Origin: Bacillota bacterium | GTDB lineage: Bacteria; Bacillota_I; Bacilli_A; Izemoplasmatales; Hujiaoplasmataceae | DNA length: 64,000 nucleotides | Direction of reading: 5' to 3' | NCBI GenBank assembly: GCA_018818595.1 | Contig: JAHIRM010000008.1 | Span: 1-64,000, forward strand | In this document: piece by piece, positions 8,720-16,301 of the stretch | Layout: every line of letters starts with the position of its first letter | Numbering within the stretch: position 1 is the stretch's first letter | Notes under the pieces: generated by a model | Database searches by the model: none | What the model was told of the DNA's origin: nothing | Seen by the model: the letters and a program-made list of their open reading frames with translations, nothing else | Program-made: the position numbers and the translations under genes

Positions 8720-8842
8720 TTACCAAACTCCTTCGCTACAAATGGTAGTAGGACCCAAGTCTCCACTCAAGGCAATGCTGTCCTCAAGTTCAAATTCAAT
8801 TATTTCAATTTCTGGAATTTCATATACTTCCTTTTTAGTCAT
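8720..8842 (-). CDS. Small 40-residue peptide with acidic EIIEFELED..ALSG motif
   Basis: This open frame falls below the usual length cut-off. It starts at ATG 8842, preceded by AGGGGG about ten bases upstream, and ends with TAA at 8720, two bases before the ATG of the BspA-like gene. The product begins MTKKEVYEIPEIEIIEFELE, continues DSIALSGDLGPTTIC and ends SEGVW. There is no signal peptide or membrane segment. The core pattern PE.EIIEF..ED.I..SG recalls short peptides often seen in clostridial genomes before surface or RiPP-like genes (recalled, not searched). The ribosome site of the BspA-like gene lies inside this frame, so translation of the two should be coupled. The function is unknown. 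Confidence 0.7.
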   Translation of the reverse strand: MTKKEVYEIPEIEIIEFELEDSIALSGDLGPTTICSEGVW

Positions 8843-9259
8843 TTTTCTTCTTCCCCCTGAATTTTATTCGCAATTTAAAAACACTAAAAAGAGTTAGTAT
8901 TACAAATGTTCACTCATTCTATACTACTTTGATAGTAATGTATATGGTTTATTTCAAACTACTTCTTTTAATACTCTTTTCTTTCAATTTATTTTCTAGT
9001 TTCCCCCATTTCCTTGTTTATACCTAAATTTATAGATATAAATAGGAATCTAGCCTTCTATGTAATAAGTTAAGAAAGAACCTTAAAAGCAATAAGCTTT
9101 TTCTGTACTGTATCCGGTTTATCTTGTTGAATTAAATAATTATTACTTAAAAAAAAAGAACAGAATATTCTGTTCTTTTGTGTCTTAAAGATTAAATTTG
9201 CTTGCAAAAAACAACGCATCAGATACTTCTAAATAATGAATCAACTTTAAAATCAATCT
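8843..9259. other. 417-bp intergenic region upstream of the peptide/BspA unit
   Basis: It contains an inverted repeat TACTA-N6-TAGTA at 8922-8937, overlapping a possible -10 for the minus strand, and the terminator at 9153-9181 belonging to the HTH gene upstream. No gene was found. Confidence 0.5.
9153..9181 (-). terminator. Terminator after the first excisionase-type HTH gene
   Basis: The palindrome AAAGAACAGAATATTCTGTT continues to CTTT and is followed by a run of nine T on the minus strand. Confidence 0.8.
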
Positions 9260-9451
9260 TTAGTTTTCGCTTTTTAATTTATTTGTACCATTTTCAAGAA
9301 ATTCCTCAAGATCTGATTTCTTAATTCTCCAATATTTTCCTATCTTTACTGCTTTTAAGTTTCCACTCTTAATATAATTATACAGTGTTCTTTGTGTAAC
9401 CTTTAAAATCTCTTTAATTTCGTCAACTGTATATAGGGTGAAATCTGGCAT
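9260..9451 (-). CDS. Excisionase-type (MerR-like) helix-turn-helix protein, copy 1
   Basis: A 63-residue protein made almost entirely of one HTH_17/excisionase domain: YTVDEIKEILKVTQRTLYNY, then KSGNLKAVKIGKYWRIKKSD and LEEFL. Such proteins bind DNA as excisionases or as small regulators. There is no integrase, relaxase or phage gene nearby, so a regulatory role is more likely. The leader GATGGTGATGTTATGCC is shared with copy 2, and its promoter has the same architecture. It is read from its own promoter and has its own terminator. Confidence 0.85.
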   Translation of the reverse strand: MPDFTLYTVDEIKEILKVTQRTLYNYIKSGNLKAVKIGKYWRIKKSDLEEFLENGTNKLKSEN

Positions 9452-9771
9452 AACATCACCATCCTGTCTACTTTTTTTCGTTTTTTAAAATGCTTTTTCC
9501 TATAAACTAGTTTCATTGTATGACACTATATTCATATTGTCAACTACATTTTCCAAAAAAAGCATATATACTCTTTTAAAACGACTTAACTACCTCTATT
9601 AAATCATAAGTAGCTTCAAATGCGTAAATAGTTTTCTTTAAAATCATTTATTATTACAAGACATTTAGCTTTTATTGCAATCGATTGTCAAATAATTATT
9701 ATTCATTTATAATATGATTCTATCAACTTATACTAATTGACTACGATTAAATCATTCACTAGATTTGCTAA
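9452..9771. other. 320-bp spacer between the two HTH paralogues
   Basis: It holds the promoter of copy 1 (9515-9543). A 23-codon frame at 9576-9647 lacks a ribosome site and was not called. The rest is AT-rich. Confidence 0.5.
9515..9543 (-). promoter_or_regulatory. Promoter of HTH gene copy 1
   Basis: TTGACA (9538-9543), 17-nt spacer beginning ATATGAATATA, then TACAAT (9515-9520). It is nearly identical in architecture and spacer to the promoter of copy 2. Confidence 0.8.
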
Positions 9772-9960
9772 TTATAAAATACTTGGTATGTTTGTGCTGG
9801 TTTCAAGTAATTCTTCTAGAGCAAATCTCTGGATTCTCCAATATTTTCCTATTTTCACCGCTTTTAGGCTTCCACTCTTGATGTAATTATATAATGTGTT
9901 TTGTGTTACTTTTAAAATTTCAGTAATTTCTTCTACAGTGTAAAAAATGTAACTTGGCAT
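9772..9960 (-). CDS. Excisionase-type (MerR-like) helix-turn-helix protein, copy 2
   Basis: A 62-residue paralogue of the gene at 9260-9451. It has the same core VTQ.TLYNYIKSG.LKAVKIGKYWRI, with divergent ends (C-terminus STNIPSIL). ATG 9960 was chosen because the conserved leader GATGGTGATGTTATGCC is placed as in copy 1; an in-frame ATG 42 bases upstream breaks that match. The pair looks like a tandem duplication that also copied the promoter. Its place between two BspA-like genes makes surface-protein regulation a hypothesis, not a demonstrated role. Confidence 0.85.
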   Translation of the reverse strand: MPSYIFYTVEEITEILKVTQNTLYNYIKSGSLKAVKIGKYWRIQRFALEELLETSTNIPSIL

Positions 9961-10011
9961 AACATCACCATCCAGTCTTCTATATAAAACTTTATATAAC
10001 ACGATAAATAC

Positions 10012-10040
10012 ATTATATACTTATATTTTCATATTGTCAA
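10012..10040 (-). promoter_or_regulatory. Promoter of HTH gene copy 2
   Basis: Perfect TTGACA (10035-10040), a 17-nt spacer starting ATATGAAAATA, and perfect TATAAT (10012-10017). Confidence 0.85.
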
Positions 10041-10120
10041 CATTATATTCATATATAATATTTCATCTTCATATATATACATACATTGTCATAATAGATT
10101 AACGATAATGTATGAACATT

Positions 10121-10177
10121 AATACGTAAGAAGATGAGCGCTATTTGTCTAAAAGCTCATCTTCAGGTATACGTATT
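10121..10177. repeat. Interrupted inverted repeat (long hairpin)
   Basis: Inner arms AAGATGAGC and GCTCATCTT enclose a 15-nt loop. Outer arms AATACGT and ACGTATT extend the stem across a small internal loop. No T run follows on either side, so it is not a typical terminator. Confidence 0.6.
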
Positions 10178-10230
10178 TGTAATCAATGAAGACAGCAAAT
10201 CTATAAGGAATAAAGATTTCTTACTATAAA

Positions 10231-10258
10231 TTAAAACAGCTCAGGTGAGCTGTTTTAA
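10231..10258 (-). terminator. Terminator hairpin after the second BspA-like gene
   Basis: The near-perfect palindrome AAAACAGCTCACCTGAGCTG plus TTTT is followed by T-rich sequence. It lies about 250 bp beyond the stop at 10503 and may act in both directions. Confidence 0.6.
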
Positions 10259-10502
10259 TTTTACTTTTAAATCTAGAAATATTTAAGATGAGCGACTTCA
10301 ACAATATTACATTCATCTTCTACTTCTTGATTTATATCTAGTTATTATACTTTATTTATAAGTTCTCTGTTTAACCTTATAGAGAAAGACCAGCAATCTT
10401 AAGATAGTATAAATTACTATCTATACTTCATTTATAATTAATGTTTTAAACTCTTCAAAAGTATCATATTAAATTACTAAACAAATTTATTTAGATGACT
10501 TT

Positions 10503-12083
10503 CTAAGATTCATATCCCCATACTACAAACAGATTGTGCGAATTCCAAGCAGAATCCCAGCCACTAGGTTTACTAGTGGCTTCTGCATAAATAACTAAAT
10601 CATCGCAGTATTCAAAGATATAGAATCCCATGCTTATCACGCTTTCAGGAATCATTATACTGGTAATACCGATACAACTATAGAATGCCACATCGCCAAT
10701 AGTTGTAACATTCGAAGGTATCGTAATACTTGTTAAATTTTCGCAATTAGCAAACGCATTTGACCCGATGCTCGTCACACTTAAAGGAATCAAATAACTG
10801 GTTTCTGTTTTTCCTTTTGGATACATAATTAATATCGTTTTATCTTTATTGAATAGTACACCCTCTTCAGATGAATAATACTGGTTTTCTGAATCTACAA
10901 TTAGATTTAATAAACTGTCGTTATTCCAAAATGCTACTGAATCAATATTCGTCACACTTGTTGGAATTGTTATGGTCGTCAAACTATTACAATTTTCAAA
11001 AGCATTAGGACCTATCGTTGTCACACTGTAAGGGATCAGATAACTTGTATCTATCTTGCCTTTTGGATATACAATCAGTATGTTTTTTTGTTTGTTAAAT
11101 AGAATACCATTTTCAGATGAATAATTTTGATTTTCATCATCTACTGTTAAACTCATTAAATTGCTACAATTAAAGAATGCTGCTGGTTCTATACTTGTCA
11201 AAGTCGAAGGTATTTCTATATTCGTTAAACTAGTGCAATTTGCGAATGCACTTGTGCCTAAGCTTGTCACCGTTGATAAGATTACAAAGTTAGTTTCTGT
11301 TTTCCCTATTGGATATACTATTAATATGGTTTTTTGTTTGTTAAATAAAATACCATTTTCAGATGAGTAATTTTGATTTCCATCCTCTACTGTAATGCTC
11401 ATTAAACTACTAGTATTCAAGAAAGAATCCATTTCAATACTCGTCACACTTGAAGGTATAGAAATTTCTGTCAAACTACTGCAATTAGCGAATGCATTTT
11501 GGCCAATAAAGAGTACTCCAATTGAGATTGTAACACTTTCTAAACTGCTACAATTATAAAAGGCAGAATAATCAATGTTTATAATATTTGATGAAATCGT
11601 AACACTTATTAAACTAGTACACTCATAGAATGCAAATGAACCAATGCTTGTTATCGTTTTTCCTAAATAATCTGATGGAATGATTAATGTTGTGTTAGAA
11701 CCAATATACCCTGTGATTTCATAAGTATCATTTGCTAAGAGTAGGTAAGTATAATCACTTGGGTCATCTTCTGGAAGGATTTCATTCCATTTCGCGTAAA
11801 GTGTCGTATCTTCTGCAGGCATTATTGTAAACGTATAAACAATTGTAAGGCCAGAATCAAAGTACCATCCTCCAAAGGAAAACCCAGTTTTTGTTGGGTC
11901 TGATGGTGGTTCAATTACTGTTCCAATTTGTAAAGTGATATCCAAAACAATGGACCCTCCATTTTCTTCAAAATATATTGTGTGTTTCGAATTAGTGGAA
12001 AGATATATTGAAAAAAAATATCCTCCTACAACAAAAAGTACAAATAATATGATAAATGAAGTAAATAATAATTTTTTGTTCAT
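10503..12083 (-). CDS. BspA-like leucine-rich-repeat surface protein, membrane-anchored or secreted
   Basis: A 526-residue protein with an N-terminal hydrophobic helix (LLFTSFIILFVLFVVGGYFF). One InlB B-repeat follows (GFSFGGWYFDSGLTIVYTF then AEDTTLYAKW), then BspA/LRR_5 repeats. Residues about 200-440 contain three copies of an 82-residue (246-bp) unit holding NQNYSSENGILFNKQKTIL and VYPKGK. The C-terminus carries the same closing motif as the larger paralogue (KPSGWDSAWN, then VVWGY). There is no LPXTG; the N-terminal helix may be an uncleaved anchor. The start is supported by GGAGG about eight bases upstream. Adhesion or matrix binding is inferred from the family. Confidence 0.85.
   Translation of the reverse strand: MNKKLLFTSFIILFVLFVVGGYFFSIYLSTNSKHTIYFEENGGSIVLDITLQIGTVIEPPSDPTKTGFSFGGWYFDSGLTIVYTFTIMPAEDTTLYAKWNEILPEDDPSDYTYLLLANDTYEITGYIGSNTTLIIPSDYLGKTITSIGSFAFYECTSLISVTISSNIINIDYSAFYNCSSLESVTISIGVLFIGQNAFANCSSLTEISIPSSVTSIEMDSFLNTSSLMSITVEDGNQNYSSENGILFNKQKTILIVYPIGKTETNFVILSTVTSLGTSAFANCTSLTNIEIPSTLTSIEPAAFFNCSNLMSLTVDDENQNYSSENGILFNKQKNILIVYPKGKIDTSYLIPYSVTTIGPNAFENCNSLTTITIPTSVTNIDSVAFWNNDSLLNLIVDSENQYYSSEEGVLFNKDKTILIMYPKGKTETSYLIPLSVTSIGSNAFANCENLTSITIPSNVTTIGDVAFYSCIGITSIMIPESVISMGFYIFEYCDDLVIYAEATSKPSGWDSAWNSHNLFVVWGYES
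10860..11420. repeat. Three 246-bp coding repeats
   Basis: Copies of the NQNYSSENG-encoding unit recur every 246 bp in the second BspA-like gene. The best-conserved stretches are about 11069-11145 and 11313-11390. High identity between neighbouring copies makes unequal recombination likely. Confidence 0.65.
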
Positions 12084-12237
12084 CGTTTTCCTCCAAAAAT
12101 ATTGAAATACAATAAATCACGATACGTGAATTTTTTTAAATTATGAGATTGAATTTCAGGACAATTTTAAAAAGGTATTGATACTATATAGTAATATAAT
12201 CATTAATTAAAATGATTTTGATTATTCATTTTGATTT

Positions 12238-12858
12238 TTATTCAGTAGTGCATACATACCAAATATCATTTCCTTCAAATCCACAATCAGTGTATATTTT
12301 TTTGGGGTTTGAAGTATTATCCAATCTACCAGAAACAGTAACAAAATTAGCCTTTTTTGATAATCGATTTAGTAAAGCATTTATAATCAATTTCCCATAG
12401 CCTCGCCTTTGATATTTTGGTAAAACTTGAATCCATTCTAAAACACCTTCTTTAGCTTCAAAATCAAATTCTGCAATACCACTGGCAATAATTTTTCCAT
12501 CTATTACAATTTTAACCCATAAATTTTCTTGAAAAACACTTCTTGAAATCCATTGTTTAATATCTTCTTTTGATACTCGTATTTTTTCCTTTTGATAGCA
12601 ACTATTCATCTTATAGATTAATTCATTTATATCATTTTTCATGTCGATATTTTGTATGATTTCATCTTCTTTAGAAACCATTTTCAATCGATGAATTAAT
12701 CGAAAAAACCTATCTGATTTCAGATAATTAAATTTTAAATTTAGAAAATCTTTTTCATGAATTATTTGAATGTTTGGAGGAGTTTCAATAATCTTATTCT
12801 TCCAATACGGTATAGATAATGACCTGCAAGGGTTGCTTAAATATTCGTTTAGATTCAT
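12238..12858 (-). CDS. GNAT family N-acetyltransferase
   Basis: A 206-residue protein whose C-terminal half is a GNAT domain: LWVKIVIDGKIIASGIAEFD, then EWIQVLPKYQRRGYGKLIIN (acetyl-CoA pyrophosphate loop R-R-G-Y-G-K) and IYTDCGFEGNDIWYVC. The N-terminal 90 residues are helical with no recognised motif. The start is ATG 12858, eleven bases after AGGAG; a GTG four codons upstream overlaps that site. The substrate cannot be assigned. It is the first of several GNAT-type genes between 12.2 and 15.9 kb. Confidence 0.8.
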   Translation of the reverse strand: MNLNEYLSNPCRSLSIPYWKNKIIETPPNIQIIHEKDFLNLKFNYLKSDRFFRLIHRLKMVSKEDEIIQNIDMKNDINELIYKMNSCYQKEKIRVSKEDIKQWISRSVFQENLWVKIVIDGKIIASGIAEFDFEAKEGVLEWIQVLPKYQRRGYGKLIINALLNRLSKKANFVTVSGRLDNTSNPKKIYTDCGFEGNDIWYVCTTE

Positions 12859-13176
12859 ATCTTGATGCACTCCTATCTAATAAAAGTCAATTTATCCTGT
12901 TAAGTTACTAGATTAATTAGCGATATTATTCTTATTATTATAGCATCTTACTATCCAAAAATATACTTGCTTTTCGTACCTACTTCTATTTCTGTATCTT
13001 GAAATTTACAGCCCTTTTGTAAAGTTTAAATCCAAACAATTACTTATTTAATGTTATTAACCATAACCTGTAAATAAGGGTAGCTATGTTTAGCCGCCCT
13101 TATAAGATTTTTAAGCTTATTTTATTTGTTCTTATTTTCCAAAGCTAAGCAAAATATTTTAATGCAAATTGAAATT
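12859..13176. other. Intergenic region, about 320 bp
   Basis: It contains promoter-like AT sequence and an imperfect hairpin at about 13072-13107 (AAGGG..GGCTA / TAGC..CCCTT), probably the terminator of the lipoprotein gene at 13177. No gene was seen. Confidence 0.4.
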
Positions 13177-14280
13177 TCACTCAATAAAGATTGTATTTAA
13201 CTGAAGATGATAATTTTCATTTATGCCTTCCATTAGCAAATTGGTTTCATCATCTAGATATTCTACACCAAAATCATATTCAGAGATTAAATAAATTTGA
13301 ATATCAATAGTGCTGTTAGCATACCTTTCGGAGTCAAAATAAAAATTATAGGTTAAATTGTATTTATTTCGATTTTCAATTTGATTATAAGAAGCCCATA
13401 ACGGATAAGTTAATCTTATTGTAGCAGTGGAATTTTCTTGTATCGATATCGTTTTTGTATTAAAAAATAATATGTCTGTTTCATCTTCAATAACACTGTT
13501 ACTTAAGATTGTTGGATTCGTAATTTTTTGATCAGATTCTAAAAAATCTTTGATTTCTCTTTTTACGTAAGATTGTACTATTTCATTCGTTTCAATTTCT
13601 TCTATCAATGTATCTAAATCAATTTCTGATTGGATTATATTATTGGTTGTAAATGCTACTTCAGTTCCAAATGAATATATTATTGTGCTTTCAGTAGCTG
13701 AAAGCATATTAATTACTCCGCTTATATTAGTGTAATCACCCTTGATAATAATTTTAGAAGTATCACTAAGTGTGAATGATACATCTTCAACAATCTCGCT
13801 ACTCAAATGATATTTATAGATATTTTGAGGAAAACTTATATCATCTATACTTGTAAGAGAATAAAAATAACTATAATTAACATCACTAAATTGATAATCA
13901 TTAACAATGATATGATTTTGATTGTTTTCTAAGATTATTTCATCATCAAATAACATAATCTTTATATCTTGTATCTTAGAATCATAATTTCTAACATTAG
14001 TTATAAAGGCTAATCCAAATGAAATCTCTGCTTCTTCACCAGAATTAATTAGTTCATAGGTTGCCATAATTTCCATTGGGGGACTATAGCAAAAATCATT
14101 ATAATCTGATTTGTCCATTTCAAATACAAATTCTTCCGAGATAATCTCAACATTTTCAGGTAAGTCGAATAATAATTCATATGAATTAGCTAATTCAATA
14201 TTTGGATTCATACTTCTATAATCACAACAGCTTAAAAAAGAAACTAAAAATATCATAAAAATAACATATATTTTTTTCAT
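13177..14280 (-). CDS. Predicted lipoprotein of unknown function
   Basis: A 367-residue protein starting at MKKIYVIFMIFL with AAGGAG upstream; an open frame 63 bases longer lacks a ribosome site. The signal peptide ends VSFLSC, a usable though weak lipobox. The mature part is acidic, rich in N, I, S and E, and predicted beta-rich, with no recognised domain. The stretch STATIRLTYPLWASYNQIEN recalls Ig-like or beta-sandwich extracellular modules but is not diagnostic. It lies 68 bp after a GNAT gene, probably with its own promoter. No function is proposed. Confidence 0.65.
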   Translation of the reverse strand: MKKIYVIFMIFLVSFLSCCDYRSMNPNIELANSYELLFDLPENVEIISEEFVFEMDKSDYNDFCYSPPMEIMATYELINSGEEAEISFGLAFITNVRNYDSKIQDIKIMLFDDEIILENNQNHIIVNDYQFSDVNYSYFYSLTSIDDISFPQNIYKYHLSSEIVEDVSFTLSDTSKIIIKGDYTNISGVINMLSATESTIIYSFGTEVAFTTNNIIQSEIDLDTLIEEIETNEIVQSYVKREIKDFLESDQKITNPTILSNSVIEDETDILFFNTKTISIQENSTATIRLTYPLWASYNQIENRNKYNLTYNFYFDSERYANSTIDIQIYLISEYDFGVEYLDDETNLLMEGINENYHLQLNTIFIE

Positions 14281-14348
14281 AATAAATCGCTCCTTATCTC
14301 TTATACAATTTCGTATTACAATAATATATCCAGTTTTAAGCATTCAAC

Positions 14349-14852
14349 TTAAATTTTTTTGATAAAAATAGGCATATGATTATCTGGGTCTATCTTCTTG
14401 CTATTCTCAAATCCCAAAGCTTTCCAAAATGGAATACCAGTAACTAAGTCCGGTGTTAAATATAATGCATTGGCCCCATCGGCTTTTAACACGCTTTCAA
14501 TATGAGAGAAAAACATTCTTCCAAATCCATGCTTGCGTTTTTCAGGAACAATGTAAAACTCCATGATAAACCCATATCCTGGTTCAATAATCCCACGAAT
14601 TCCACCCAAGTCGATTGCAAAATTAGCAATTCCAATGCATTCACTGTTAAAATAAAAAAGTTCAAAATGCATACTATCTCGTAGTCCTTGAATGTTGATT
14701 CTTCGTACCAAATTATCATTGATTTGGTCTAATACAATTTCTTCGTTTTTATTTTTTTTTGTTTCTAAAACATATGGAATCCATAACATTTTTGCGGATT
14801 CAATGGTTTGAAAGGATTCTTTATTTATCTGTAGAAATTCTATATTTGCCAT
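14349..14852 (-). CDS. GNAT family N-acetyltransferase
   Basis: A 167-residue single GNAT domain: FYFNSECIGIANFAIDLGG, then YGFIMEFYIVPEKRKHGFGR (acetyl-CoA loop R-K-H-G-F-G-R) and GANALYLTPD with FWKALGFENS. The spacing fits the family, with a longer than usual loop GIRGIIEPGYGF. The start is supported by GGAGGG about eight bases upstream. The substrate is unknown. The next gene upstream (14891-15367) is another GNAT only distantly similar, so this is clustering of the fold rather than a recent duplication. Confidence 0.85.
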   Translation of the reverse strand: MANIEFLQINKESFQTIESAKMLWIPYVLETKKNKNEEIVLDQINDNLVRRINIQGLRDSMHFELFYFNSECIGIANFAIDLGGIRGIIEPGYGFIMEFYIVPEKRKHGFGRMFFSHIESVLKADGANALYLTPDLVTGIPFWKALGFENSKKIDPDNHMPIFIKKI

Positions 14853-14890
14853 CTTTACCCTCCTTGCCTTTTGAAATTTCTAATGTGATT

Positions 14891-15367
14891 TCATTCTTTT
14901 ATCATTCTAATAACTTCTTTTCCATATAGCAACTTTGTTTTACCATCAGAAATAAATTTTTCAGATTCATAAAATCGAATTGCTTTAAGATTGGATTTTA
15001 ATACCCATAACAAGATTTTTTTAAAGTGAGAGAGTTCTTGGTAACATACCTTCATAAGTCTTTTACCAATCCCTTTACCTTGATAATCTTTTAGCACATA
15101 CACCGCAACGATTTCTCCACTATTTTCAGAGTCATCATCTCTTGCCTCAAGATAACTTGAAAAGCCTACAATTTTGCCGTCAACTATAGCAATATAGGTG
15201 TTTTCAGGGTGATCTTTTGCTATTTGAATCGATCGTTCTAAACTTAAGTGATCAATAATTTCTTCAGGAAACAATCCTGTATAAGTTTCAATCCAGCTTT
15301 TATAATGCACATAGCCTTTTCCATTTGCATCATTACTATTTGCCTTTCTTATTATAACATTGCTCAA
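14891..15367 (-). CDS. GNAT family N-acetyltransferase
   Basis: A 158-residue protein close to the common GNAT type with an N-terminal VHYKSWIETYTGLFPEEII block. Acetyl-CoA site: GEIVAVYVLKDYQGKGIGKR (Q-G-K-G-I-G-K), then LLWVLKSNLKAIRFYESEKF. The W-x-x-T-Y-x-G-x-x-P pattern is frequent in GNATs annotated as acting on small amines or antibiotics, but that does not fix a substrate. The start has AGGAGG about eight bases upstream. Confidence 0.85.
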   Translation of the reverse strand: MSNVIIRKANSNDANGKGYVHYKSWIETYTGLFPEEIIDHLSLERSIQIAKDHPENTYIAIVDGKIVGFSSYLEARDDDSENSGEIVAVYVLKDYQGKGIGKRLMKVCYQELSHFKKILLWVLKSNLKAIRFYESEKFISDGKTKLLYGKEVIRMIKE

Positions 15368-15422
15368 AATAAAAACCTCCTATCAACAAGACTATAATAA
15401 ATATTAAAAACTATTAGTAGCT

Positions 15423-15881
15423 CTATTTTCTCTTCTTAATGTAAAAGTACTGAAACTTCTCGTTTTCGTTTAAAAACAAAAATCTCACTTTTTCAAGGGC
15501 ATGCTGGCTTCTTAGGTTCTTTTTTACGATATCTGCATAAACTGTTTCAAGATTCAATTCATTAAAAGCATAATGAATTATTTGTCTTCCCGCCCAAGTT
15601 CCAATTCCTTTTTCATTTACAGAATTGTTTTGTAAATAGATACTTAATGTTCCTTCTTTTTTTTCAAAGTCAATTTTCTTTAGAATTATTTCTCCTACTG
15701 GATCATCAATTCTCATGATAAAAAAAACTTTCTGTTTTCTTGTTGTTGATGTTCATAGTATTTGTCGACTACTTCTTTGTTATAAATGTATTCTTTAAAT
15801 TCATTAGGATTTATATAAATATCTGAATCATTTTCAAACTGTTAAAAATATTTATGACATAACTCCAAAGTCATGTGGCAT
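15423..15881 (-). pseudogene. Decayed GNAT acetyltransferase gene
   Basis: The C-terminal half (15423-15716) is an open frame with the GNAT core KGIGTWAGRQIIHYAFNELN and KKNLRSQHALEKV. Upstream the family pattern continues in other frames. Codons for NPNEFKEYIYNKEVVDKYYE reach K-F-F and are thrown out of frame at a run of eight T (15720-15727); nine would restore KFFFIMRIDD. Further up, an in-frame TAA precedes QFENDSD, and one more indel separates this from MPHDFGVMS, whose ATG (15881) has GAAGGAG upstream. Together these give a complete but inactive RimJ-type GNAT with at least two frameshifts and one stop. The T8 shift alone could be a read error; the other lesions make real decay likely. 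Confidence 0.75.
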
Positions 15882-15917
15882 ATTGTAAGTTTCTCCTTCA
15901 ATATATACTCCTAAATG

Positions 15918-16112
15918 TTATATCTTAATTTCTTTTACTCTTCCCACAGTTCCATCTTCTAACATTACTTTAATCCCATGAGGATGATTTTGAGAATTTG
16001 TTAAAATTCTTAGTATTACACCTTCAGTTAAAGTTCCATTTCGTTGATTCTGTTTTTCAACAATTATAACGTTAGAACCTAGTTTTATGTCTTTTCTATT
16101 ATTGCCATTCAT
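15918..16112 (-). CDS. ywbE: YwbE family protein
   Basis: A 64-residue basic protein: MNGNNRKDIKLGSNVIIVEK, then GTLTEGVILRILTNSQNHPHGIKVMLEDGTVGRVKEI. The length and the NHPHGIKVxLEDGxVGRVxEI ending match the YwbE family found across Bacillota; its fold is KOW/SH3-like and its function is unknown. It is directly followed (36 bp) by the decayed GNAT gene. The start is well defined, with no room for a longer frame. Confidence 0.85.
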   Translation of the reverse strand: MNGNNRKDIKLGSNVIIVEKQNQRNGTLTEGVILRILTNSQNHPHGIKVMLEDGTVGRVKEIKI

Positions 16113-16301
16113 AATGTACCTTCTTTATTCTATTAATTTTATTATCTTGATTTTTTTTGATAATTGTTCAAAAGCCACGCCAATTGTATCACATTATTAT
16201 GCTAAAAATAGCTTTTTCAGGCGATTTATATCATTAGTATTTATTACTTGTTAGGTATCAAAAAAAGATTGCTTAAAAATAGAATGATTGTTATAAAATG
16301 T

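Larger units (their letters stand above)
9961..10502. other. 540-bp intergenic region rich in inverted repeats
   Basis: It holds the promoter of HTH copy 2, a long interrupted inverted repeat (10121-10177), a terminator hairpin (10231-10258) and a further AAGATGAGCG copy at 10285. No gene was found. Confidence 0.6.

Noticed and set aside
9576-9647. 23-codon minus-strand frame between the HTH genes
   Set aside because: No ribosome site, no coupling to a neighbour and no recognisable pattern; it is most likely chance or a relic.
9260-9960. Excision module of an integrated element
   Set aside because: Two excisionase-type HTH genes, but no integrase, attachment-site repeat, phage or conjugation gene within reach.
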